Positions 21,781 through 30,345 of a DNA stretch of 64,000 nt are shown piece by piece; the first letter of the stretch is position 1; each line of letters begins with the position of its first letter. The notes beneath the pieces were generated by a model. It saw only the letters and a program-made list of their open reading frames with translations, did not search any database and was not told where the DNA came from. The DNA lies in the NCBI GenBank assembly GCA_905221605.1, contig CAJNDS010000480.1:424510-488509 (forward strand). Direction: 5' to 3'. The position numbers and the translations under genes are program-made. The DNA comes from Symbiodinium natans (lineage: Eukaryota > Sar > Dinophyceae > Suessiales > Symbiodiniaceae).

Positions 21781-24700
21781 GGAAATTCCCGAACTTTTAA
21801 AACTTTTAAAACTATTAAAACTATTAAAACTATTAAAAAGGCTTCTTTTTAATAGTTTTAATAGTTCGGGAGGCTTTTTAAAAGTTGAAACTATTAAAAC
21901 TATTAAAACTATTAAAAAGAAGCCTTTCTAATAGTTTTAATAGTTTCAATAGTTTTAAAAGTTTTAATAGTTTCAAAGGTTCAGGAATCTCCTGGCCAAG
22001 GCCGTTTCTTTTTAATAGTTTTAATAGTTTCGGAGCCTTTTTAAAAGTTGAAACTATTAAAACTATTAAAACTATTAATACTTAAAAAGGAAAAGGCCTG
22101 GCCTGGAGATTCCCGAACTTTTAAAACTATTAAAACTATTAAAACTATTAAAACTATTAAAACTATTAAAACTTAAAAAGGAAAAGGCCTGGCCTGGAGA
22201 TTCCCGAACTTTTAAAACTTTTAAAACGATTAAAACTATTAAAACTATTAAAAAGGATTCTTTTTAATAGTTTTAATAGTTTGGGAGGCTTTTTAAAAGT
22301 TGAAATTATTAAAACTATTAAAACTATTAAAACTATTAAAACTTAAAAAGGAAAAAGCCTGGCCTGGAGATTCCCGAACTTTTAAAACTTTTAAAACTAT
22401 TAAAACTATTAAAACTAGTAAAACTTTTAAAAAGGCTTCTTTTTAATAGTTTTAATAGTTCGGGAGGCTTTTTAAAAGTTGAAACTATTAAAACTATTAA
22501 AACTATTAAAAAGAAGCCATTCTAATAGTTTTAATAGTTTCAATAGTTTTAAAGTTTTAATAGTTTCAAAGGTTCAGGAATCTCCTGGCCAAGGCCGTTT
22601 CTTTTTAATAGTTTTAATAGTTTCGGAGCCTTTTTAAAAGTTGAAACTATTAAAACTATTAAAACTATTAAAACTTAAAAAGGAAAAGGCCTGGCCTGGA
22701 GATTCCCGAACTTTTAAAACTTTTAAAACTATTAAAACTATTAAAACTATTAAGAAAGCTTCTTTTTAATAGTTTTAATAGTTTGGGAGGCTTTTTAAAA
22801 GTTGAAACTATTAAAACTATTAAAACTATTAAAACTTAAAAAGGAAAAGGCCTGGCCTGGAGATTCCGGAACTTTTAAAACTTTTAAAACTATTAAAACT
22901 ATTAAAAAGGATTCTTTTTAATAGTTTTAATAGTTTGGGAGGCTTTTTAAAAGTTGAAATTATTAAAACTATTAAAACTATTAAAACTTAAAAGGAAAAA
23001 GCCTGGCCTGGAGATTCCCGAACTTTTAAAACTTTTAAAACTTTTAAAACTATTAAAACTATTAAAACTATTAAAACTGTTAAAAAGGCTTCTTTTTAAA
23101 AGTTTTAATAGTTCGGGAGGCTTTTTAAAAGTTGAAACTATTAAAACTATTAAAAGCCTTTTTAATAGTTTTAATAGTTTTAATAGTTTTAATAGTTTTA
23201 ATAGTTTTAATAGTTTTAATAGTTTCAAAGGTTCAGGAATCTCCTGGCCAAGGCCGTTTCTTTTTAATAGTTTTAATAGTTTCGGAGGCTTTTTAAAAGT
23301 TGAAACTATTAAAACTATTAAAACTATTAAAACTTAAAAAGGAAAAGGCCTGGCCTGGAGATTCCCGAACTTTTAAAACTTTTAAAACTATTAAAACTAT
23401 TAAAACTATAAAAAAGGATTCTTTTTAATAGTTTTAATAGTTTGGGAGGCTTTTTAAAAGTTGAAATTATTAAAACTATTAAAACTATTAAAAAGGCTTC
23501 TTTTTAATAGTTTTAATAGTTCGGGAGGCTTTTTAAAAGTTGAAACTATTAAAACTATTAAAACTATTAAAACTATTAAAAAGGCAAAATTTGGCCAAAT
23601 CGAGCCGCGCATTTCTCATCGCGTACGACGAGCAGCCCGATTTGGCCAAATTTTGCCCGGAGCCTGCCCGGCAAAATTTGGCCAAATCGAGCCGCGCCTT
23701 TCTGGAGGCCCGTAATTATTTCATTGTTTTTTTATTTTTATAATTTACATAATTTAAATAGTTTTGGGCCTCCAGAAAGGCGCGGCTCGATTTGGCCAAA
23801 TTTTGCCGGGCAGGCTCCGGGCAAAATTTGGCCAAATCGGGCTGCTCTTCGTTATGCGATGAGAAATGCGCGGCTCGATTTGGCCAAATTTTGCCCGGAG
23901 GCTGCCCGGCAAAATTTGGCCAAATCGACCCGCGCATTTCTCATCGCGTACGACGAGCAGCCCGATTTGGCCAAATTTTGCCCGGAGCCTGCCCGGCAAA
24001 AATTGGCCAAATCGAACCGCGCCTTTCTGGAGGCCGGAAATTGTTTAATTGTTATCGCGTACGACGAGCAGCCCGATTTGGCCAAATTTTGCCCGCAGAC
24101 TGCCCGGGAAAAATTGGCCAAATCGAGCCGCTAGTTTTTAATAGTTTGGGAGGCTTTTTAAAAGTTGAAATTATTAAAACTATTAAAACTATTAAAACAT
24201 AAAACGGAAAAAGCCTGGCCTGGAGATTCCTGAACTTTTAAAACTTTCAAAACTATTAAAACTATTAAAAAGGCTTCTTTTTAATAGCTTTAATAGTTCG
24301 GGAGGCTTTTTAAAAGTTGAAACTATTAAAACTATTAAAACTATTAAAAAGAAGCCTTTTTAATAGTTTTAATAGTTTTAATAGTTTTAAAAGTTTTAAT
24401 AGTTTTAAAAGTTCAGGAATCTCCTGGGCAAGGCCGTTTCTTTTTAATAGTTTTAATAGTTTAGGAGGCTTTCTAAAAGTTGAAACTATTAAAACTATTA
24501 ACACTATTAAAAAGGAACCTTTTTAAAAGTTTTAATAGTTTTAATAGTTTTAAAAGTTTTAATAGTTTCAAAAGTTCAGGAATCTCCTGGCCAAGGCCGT
24601 TTCTTTTTAATAGTTTTAATAGTTTGGAAGCCTTTTTAATAGTTGAAACTATTAAAACTATTAAAACTTAAAAAGGAAAAGGCCTGGCCTGGAGATTCCC

Positions 24701-25160
24701 GAACTTTTAAAACTTTTAAAACTATTAAAACTATTAAAACTATTAAAACTATTAAAACTATTAAAACTATTAAAACTATTAAAAAGGCTTCTTTTTAATA
24801 GTTTTAATAGTTCGGGAGGCTTTTTAAAAGTTGAAACTATTAAAACTATTAAAACTATTAAAACTATTAAAAAGAAGCCTTTTTAATAGTTTTAATAGTT
24901 TTAATAGTTTTAATAGTGTTAATAGTTTTAATAGTTTTAAAAGTTTTAATAGTTTTAAAAGTTCAGGAATCTCCTGGCCAAGGCCGTTTCTTTTTAATAG
25001 TTTTAATAGTTTAGGAGCCTTTTTAAAAGTGTAAACTATTAAAACTATTAAAACTATTAAAACTTAAAAAGGAAAATTAAAGTTTTAATAGTTTAGGATG
25101 TTGTTTTGAAAGTTCAAAACTATTAAAACTATTAAAACTTTAATACAGAAAGCAGCCATG
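21781..25160. repeat. TTAAAACTA array in alternating orientation
   Basis: Runs of ATTAAAACT switch to the complementary AGTTTTAAT every 30-100 bp. Conserved GC-rich joints separate them: GGCCTGGCCTGGAGATTCCC, CAGGAATCTCCTGGCCAAGG and TCGGGAGGCTTTTTAAAAG. The two longer joints are near reverse complements, so each pair of runs can fold into a long hairpin. KLLKLL and NSFNSF frames are artefacts. Confidence 0.9.
23583..24136. repeat. Hairpin array 1 material inserted into the TTAAAACTA array (copy A only)
   Basis: Several GGCCAAAT hairpin units, in mixed orientation, interrupt the AT-rich array and are followed by its resumption. Copy B shows no equivalent between 37.7 and 39.75 kb. Confidence 0.85.
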
Positions 25161-25241
25161 TCAAATAGTACATAGAGGTTCCTCTTACATATATATATAT
25201 ATATTTGATTTTTTTTGCCTCATACTTGTTGAAAGCATCAG

Positions 25242-25885
25242 ATCACGAACTTAGAGGTTGGCACACATATTGAGAAGCTTTCTCATGCTGAGACGCATCA
25301 AAGGCTTGTTGCGCTGCATCCTGGGCAGACGGCAGATCTGGCAGTGCAGGGCCCAGTTCCTTCGTACAAAACCCACCCAAATGCTAAAGTCGGCGGCCGC
25401 AGACCCCCATGTATGGTTGTGCGCTGTGGGTTAGCGGCCTGTTTCCCTGCTCCCCCGCTAATCCCTGAGCTTTAAATCCCTGAAACCCTAAACTCTATAA
25501 CTTAAAACCCTAAGCCCAAACCTTCAAACCCTAAGCCCCAAGCCCTAAACCCCAAACCCGAAACCGATAACTCTAAACCCTCAACCCTATATATCCCCAA
25601 GTCCTACACCCTAAAATCCCGCAGCCCTAAAACCCTAAAAGGGTTTTTGGGTTTTGGGTTTTGGGTTTTGGGTGTTTTCAAGATTTTGTGGGTTTCTGCT
25701 GCGGTTTTCCAGGCGTAGAAGGAGCTTTGTCTGGCGCTCCTGCTCAGGCCGCCCACCCTCAGAGTCTGCCGCCCCAAGAAGTGCTGGCGGCACTAGCGCC
25801 GCAGGGCACTGCCTGGGAGCTGCGCTACTTAAGGCCGCTTAAACAGCGGAAACAGTGGAGAGAGGGGCGGCAATACTCAGTGTAG
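25242..25885 (+). CDS. 3' end of an unknown gene, two exons
   Basis: Exon 25242-25410 follows a pyrimidine-rich tract and CATCAG. It reads ITNLEVGTHIEKLSHAETHQ, then LVALHPGQTADLAVQGPVPS, and ends one base into a codon at GTATGG. Exon 25713-25885 follows a TTTCTGCTGCGGTTTTCCAG acceptor, completes that codon in phase, and reads PPQEVLAALAPQGTAWELRY and LRPLKQRKQWREGRQYSV to a TAG at 25883-25885. The 302-nt intron carries degenerate CCCTAAA repeats. The 5' part of the gene would lie in or before the AT repeat to the left, which suggests that the superblock boundary cuts into or sits inside an intron of this gene. Family not recognised. It is on the same strand as the AP-5 zeta gene downstream. 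Confidence 0.5.
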
Positions 25886-26290
25886 AGCAAAGGAAGGATG
25901 AGCTGTGCAGGCATGGAGGTGCAGATGGCAGCACGGATTGCGTACTTCATGCGAAGAGTCAAGTAGAAGTGTGTCTCTTGGCTCATTGGTATTATAGGTC
26001 TCCCCAAGGTGGGTCACAAGCTTGTCGAAAAGGTGCAAAGGCATGGGTTTGTCAAAGTCGAAGGGGGCCGAGCTTAGAGAGCTTGGGGACCGCAGGCTCC
26101 TTGCTGAGCGCGATGGTCTGGAGCACTTGGGAGACCGAGTGCTGCGGCTGACGGCGCGCGCCCCCAGTGTACTGCAGGTGTCGAAGAGCAACTTAGTGGC
26201 AGCGAGTGTGAGTTGCGTCCCCAGGCGGAGTTGCGGCCACACAACCTCAGGCAGGCTTTTGCTCTCTGGGTCCCTAGCAGCTTAGCATCG
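25877..26290 (-). pseudogene. Frame-broken minus-strand coding segment
   Basis: Read on the minus strand, three stretches look like coding DNA but lie in alternating frames: PEVVWPQLRLGTQLTLAATK, then HSVSQVLQTIALSKEPAVPK, then PFDFDKPMPLHLFDKLVTHL continuing to a TGA at 25877-25879. The frame changes fall near GGGGG (about 26165) and CCCCC (about 26067) homopolymers. A decaying gene, homopolymer sequence errors or unseen short introns could each explain this. Its 3' end overlaps the stop of the plus-strand gene by nine bases. Family not recognised. Confidence 0.35.
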
Positions 26291-26562
26291 TCCGGCATCA
26301 TGATCGATGTTTGTCGAAGCTATAGCCCATGTCCTCTGCAGCTGTGGTAGACAATGCGGCACGTTCAACACAGTCAACGTCAGGGAATACTTTCCGTTCA
26401 TGATTTGACACGGTCGGTTATCTCATAGGCTATGTGCTGGTTCACTAGCTGGTGCGGCTTCATGGTACAGTGCGCAGACGTGCACGGATACGCATGGACA
26501 TAACAAATGCATGACAGAGCTTAGACCTTGTCACAGCGCCTCGGCATGCAGTTTCTGAAAAG

Positions 26563-29352
26563 ATGGAGCGGATTGGACAAAGCGATGTTGCCACCATCCT
26601 GGGTCGACTCCACCAGGAGCTCAAGTCACAGACGCGCGACAGCAAGGCGGAGCAGCACCAGCTCATGCGCAAGGCCTTTCACTACGTCACAGCCTCCCTG
26701 CATCAGCCTACGCCGGGAATGGTCGGAGGGGCAGGGAACACCCAGGCCAGGAAGCTGAGTGAAGTGACACACCGGGTGCTCCAGGAGCTCTTTGCCCTCC
26801 TGGTCGGTGACAGCGGATTTGCTCCGCCAAGGATCCGAATCTTGAGCTCAGCGCTGGTCCGCGAGCTGTCTTCTGGCGAGGTCCCTTACTTCTTCCGTGA
26901 TAACTTTGGTGGTAACTTTGACCACTATGATCAGAACAAAGTGGTTTACTTTCTGCCCGTGCTGTCACAGCTGCTGAATGCAGATCTCCTGGTCAAGAAT
27001 ATTCCTAACCTGGTGATGTGGTTTACAAGCGATTCCACGAGCATGAGCCTGAAGACCGCAGCGCTCACAAACCTCCTCGCGGCCGTGCAGCGATTTCCGA
27101 ATGTCTTGGATCAGGATCAACACATCCGGCCCATGGAATCGCAGTTCTGCAAGCTGCTGACGGGTGCATCATTGGAGACGCGTAAAACCACGTCCACCAC
27201 CTTGTTTGGGGTACGGATTGTTTCATCCTCGGCGTCGTGCAACGTGACTGAAGTGGACGGCACGCCCACGCGGGATTTCTTCACCTGCATGAACAACTCC
27301 TACGACTACTCCGATGATCAGCTCCTCAACGTCCACATCTTCAGCTCCTTGTACTGCTGGCTCTTCTACCTTTACCAGGCGCAGCTCCTGGAGATCCGCA
27401 AGCGGCAAAGCAGGGATGACATCGTCTCGAAGCTGGAACACTACGGGCTAGTACACGGTGAGGCTCCCAAGGAGGTACCCTTAAATGAGCTGAAGAAAAG
27501 TGACAAGAGTTCATTGATCGGGCACTTCACCTTGGATGAGGAGTTCCGAGAGGTGGTCATAAGCATCTGCCTGCGCATTTTGTCGCAGGTTGAGCTGGAC
27601 ATTGTCCGTGACGGCCCGCAGCAGATGAGGCTGGGTGCACGGTATGTTATCTCAGAGTTGGATTGGATGAGGGAGTTTATTGAGGGTGTGTCCATGGAAG
27701 CTGTGCGGATATTGGACCTGCTTTGTCTGATGGATCCGTCGCTGGTGACGCGAATCTTCCCGGCCGTGAAGAAAGTCTACGAGCGAACTGCGAATCGGCA
27801 AAGCGGAGTTGTGTTTGCTGCAGTTCTACAGTTCTTCGTAAACCACGGGCAGCATGTGATCTTCGACGTGGATCCTGTGTTGCACCACTTCTTTGAGGAT
27901 TACGTCTCTGTGCGCTACAGACAGCAGCTTCTGGCCATGAGCACACTGCTCTTCCTTACCACAAACACCTCCAAGATGCTGTTGCACACTCCCGTGTTCC
28001 CAAAGTACTACCCGGCCATCATCAAGCTGCTGGTTTGGCACCCCCGCACGCTGGCCGAGGAGGTCTTGCCCATCGTTCCTGCCATGGTGGGCCCGAGCTC
28101 CTTCGCGGAGCTCTTTCACACCCTCCTGGATCTTCCCTTGACGGCGGCCTTCATGGAGCAGTACGAGAGGCCAGATGAGCATTCGGATGGGCAGATGACC
28201 CGGCTTGGCCTTGACAGGACTCCACCGTTTAAGACCGTTCACCAGTACATCATGCGGAACCAAGCTGGGGGTGCGTGCATCTGGGAAGCTCGAGATGAAG
28301 CACAGCTGAGCATGATCCGCGTCTTGTGGAACTCCCTGCCCGTGACGCCTCGCGTCTCGAGCGTCTGCAAGCTGGTGCCTCGCTTCCTGCGAGTTTATTT
28401 TGATGTGCTACTCAGCAACGCGCCACCGGAATGCATCGAGAGGGTCGTGCCACTGCTCCTGCAGCGCTTTGCCTCGCTCTATCCCGTGGACTTCTTCCTA
28501 AACTCCGTGCACACACTCATCATCGACACGCTGCAGGCCATCTTCCAGCAGTGGCCGGCCTTCCTCATGTCGCTCAAGCGGGAGGTCGTTCACGCAATCT
28601 CCACCCACCTGGATGTGCAAGGAAGGCTCTTGGTGCTCCACCTTTGTTGGATCATTGGAGAGCTGCTCCGGCCGCCGCTGTACGAGAATGGGGGACGGGG
28701 AGGTGTGGCCATGTTCTTCGAGGCCCTGGAGACCCTCGCTTATCAGGCCATCTCAGTCCGCGTGCCGGAGCCAGAGGAGGCGGCCAAAGAGCCCAAGGTC
28801 TCAGAGAGCCGGGAGCCCGAGAAGGGCCCCGGCCCCACGGGGAGCCAGGAGGATGAAGGCGCCGAGGAGGGCGACCATTCGCCCGAGGTCGTCAAGGTGG
28901 AGTTCGCCGTGGAGGAGATCTTCTCACCGCGCTTCGTGGCCGTCATCACTGCATCTTTGACAAAGCTTGGGACAAAGTTTCCCGAGTTTGCCCCTCGTGT
29001 TGTTCTCTGCCTGCTTAAGATGCAGCAGCACTACGCTACCGACTTCAGTGACGGTGTTGAGTTCGTAAGAGACCGGCTGGCTGACTCCCTGCAGCTTCTC
29101 CGACACTCTGCGATCTCTAGCTCAGTTTACAGCTCCTCGACATTCCTGGGCTTCGAGACCGATCGAGCCCTTTCCTCTGTCTCCGCCTTGTCATCTTTGG
29201 GCCACCTCTCCCATGACCCCTCCACATCTGGTGCAGCCTTACATGACTTCGAGCTACCGTACCAGCCGCCCATCGCCGCCGCTGCAGACGACCGATTGCT
29301 GGCCTGGACCCCGCTTGGTGCCCCGAAGAGTCAAGACGTCAGAAGAGCGTGA
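26563..29352 (+). CDS. AP5Z1: AP-5 adaptor complex subunit zeta homologue
   Basis: An intact 929-codon intronless frame. The ATG at 26563 is the first after an in-frame TGA at 26512. It matches my knowledge of AP5Z1 (KIAA0415/SPG48): a VTEVDG motif near residue 228 followed by DFFT and DDQLLNV, LLDLP near 521, an IGE segment, and FFEALE near 718. The family is an all-helical ARM/HEAT-like solenoid of about 800 residues that joins the other AP-5 subunits and the SPG11-SPG15 partners on late endosomes and lysosomes for retrieval towards the Golgi. This protein is longer, mainly because of an acidic, proline-rich insert at about residues 736-776 and a serine-rich C-terminus. The lack of introns contrasts with the surrounding split islands. 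No spliced-leader relict is clear upstream; CATGCAG at 26545-26551 could be a trans-splice acceptor. Confidence 0.88.
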   Translation: MERIGQSDVATILGRLHQELKSQTRDSKAEQHQLMRKAFHYVTASLHQPTPGMVGGAGNTQARKLSEVTHRVLQELFALLVGDSGFAPPRIRILSSALVRELSSGEVPYFFRDNFGGNFDHYDQNKVVYFLPVLSQLLNADLLVKNIPNLVMWFTSDSTSMSLKTAALTNLLAAVQRFPNVLDQDQHIRPMESQFCKLLTGASLETRKTTSTTLFGVRIVSSSASCNVTEVDGTPTRDFFTCMNNSYDYSDDQLLNVHIFSSLYCWLFYLYQAQLLEIRKRQSRDDIVSKLEHYGLVHGEAPKEVPLNELKKSDKSSLIGHFTLDEEFREVVISICLRILSQVELDIVRDGPQQMRLGARYVISELDWMREFIEGVSMEAVRILDLLCLMDPSLVTRIFPAVKKVYERTANRQSGVVFAAVLQFFVNHGQHVIFDVDPVLHHFFEDYVSVRYRQQLLAMSTLLFLTTNTSKMLLHTPVFPKYYPAIIKLLVWHPRTLAEEVLPIVPAMVGPSSFAELFHTLLDLPLTAAFMEQYERPDEHSDGQMTRLGLDRTPPFKTVHQYIMRNQAGGACIWEARDEAQLSMIRVLWNSLPVTPRVSSVCKLVPRFLRVYFDVLLSNAPPECIERVVPLLLQRFASLYPVDFFLNSVHTLIIDTLQAIFQQWPAFLMSLKREVVHAISTHLDVQGRLLVLHLCWIIGELLRPPLYENGGRGGVAMFFEALETLAYQAISVRVPEPEEAAKEPKVSESREPEKGPGPTGSQEDEGAEEGDHSPEVVKVEFAVEEIFSPRFVAVITASLTKLGTKFPEFAPRVVLCLLKMQQHYATDFSDGVEFVRDRLADSLQLLRHSAISSSVYSSSTFLGFETDRALSSVSALSSLGHLSHDPSTSGAALHDFELPYQPPIAAAADDRLLAWTPLGAPKSQDVRRA

Positions 29353-29871
29353 AGCTGTTCTTGGCCGGAGAAAGTCTATGAGAGAGCACGCCACTGGGTC
29401 GGGTTGGCTGCACAGGCTGGACAAAGTACTCGTAGTATGGTTCAGTTTCAGACGTGGGTCCAGTTCCATTTTTGGTTGCAGCGAGGCTGGTAGCCTGCTG
29501 GCCGCTTTAATTACGAGTTCTGCTTGTGCGGAGGCCAACGCTTGAGCAATCCCGCTCCGATCGACACGAGGACTGCTAGTTGCTGTGCCGCAATGTTTCC
29601 TTCTTCGATATGAGTAGGGGAGTAGGTCTTGTCGAATAGGTTGTAGAAAACTCATCGCTTGGCGCGACACTGTGTGGGCTGTGAGAGTGCTCGAAGCAGG
29701 AGGCCTTGCGGCCAGCTCTTAGCTCGTGCCTCGAGGCGCGTGAGCAAAAATTGTGAGCAACCCTTTCACTCCCTTTCAAGCCGGAGTGTTGCAAAGCTGC
29801 TTTGATGAACGCAGACCTTTCTCAGGTGGCCTGGGCTGCAGGCGCAAGGGATGCAACATCGGCGGCGCTGC
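29353..29871. other. Downstream region of the AP-5 zeta gene
   Basis: Moderately GC-rich unique sequence without telomere-like repeats. It presumably holds the 3' untranslated region. No convincing gene, promoter motif or poly(A) signal could be assigned. Confidence 0.4.
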
Positions 29872-30198
29872 TCATGTGCGGGCGCTCAGCACACGGATAG
29901 CAACGCATGTGGCGCCTCGTGCGCACTTCAGCAGGGCTCGATTGTCGCTTGCGTTGCCAGGCTTGGACATCCAGAGGAGGCGAGCTAGATGCGGGGAATG
30001 TGACGTGTGCATCTGAATGTCTACTGTACGTCGGCGAAGGGAGTTGCGCAGGCGACAGTCTCGCAACTGCAGCGCCATTGCAAAGTGCCAGTCAGTGACG
30101 CTGCAACTGCTTCCCTTTTGAGGCTTTCCGCCTCCAGCTCTTTGAGATCGGGAGCGTTGAGGGAGCCTTGCATGTGCTAGCAGAGGCACGTTTGACAT
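29872..30198 (-). CDS. Possible short minus-strand coding segment
   Basis: A 108-codon frame with GC-rich third positions, reading TDWHFAMALQLRDCRLRNSL, later HLARLLWMSKPGNASDNRAL, and ending at a stop at 29872. It converges on the AP-5 zeta gene. Nothing familiar is visible, and the nearby assembly gap hides its 5' context. Confidence 0.22.
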   Translation of the reverse strand: MSNVPLLAHARLPQRSRSQRAGGGKPQKGSSCSVTDWHFAMALQLRDCRLRNSLRRRTVDIQMHTSHSPHLARLLWMSKPGNASDNRALLKCARGATCVAIRVLSART

Positions 30199-30245
30199 GT
30201 GATCTGGTCGATCTACATGGCCTCCGACTGCTTTGGGGGTGCGGG

Positions 30246-30345
30246 NNNNNNNNNNNNNNNNNNNNNNNNNNNNNNNNNNNNNNNNNNNNNNNNNNNNNNN
30301 NNNNNNNNNNNNNNNNNNNNNNNNNNNNNNNNNNNNNNNNNNNNN
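30246..30345. other. Assembly gap (100 N)
   Basis: Exactly 100 N, the usual placeholder for a gap of unknown length. Copy B of the superblock starts at the first base after it. Confidence 0.99.

Larger units (their letters stand above)
14481..25203. repeat. Large repeat superblock, copy A of a segmental duplication
   Basis: This stretch matches 30346-39794 base for base over most of its length, with small indels and substitutions. Both copies stop in an AT microsatellite after GAGGTTCCTCTTACATATAT. The order of modules is the same: GA-rich repeats (14.5-19.5 kb), a palindrome pair, hairpin arrays, a 31-bp satellite and a TTAAAACTA array. Copy A has an extra hairpin-array insertion (23583-24136) that copy B lacks. 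Confidence 0.9.

Noticed and set aside
21885-25034. KLLKLL and NSFNSF proteins
   Set aside because: Products of the TTAAAACTA 9-mer.
25900-26562. Relict dinoflagellate spliced-leader upstream of AP-5 zeta
   Set aside because: Only an 8-base match (TTGGCTCA near 25979) to the remembered leader end; not above chance.
29254-29670. Minus-strand 138-codon frame over the 3' end of AP-5 zeta
   Set aside because: Antisense to the sense gene for part of its length and serine/arginine/threonine-rich without recognisable features.
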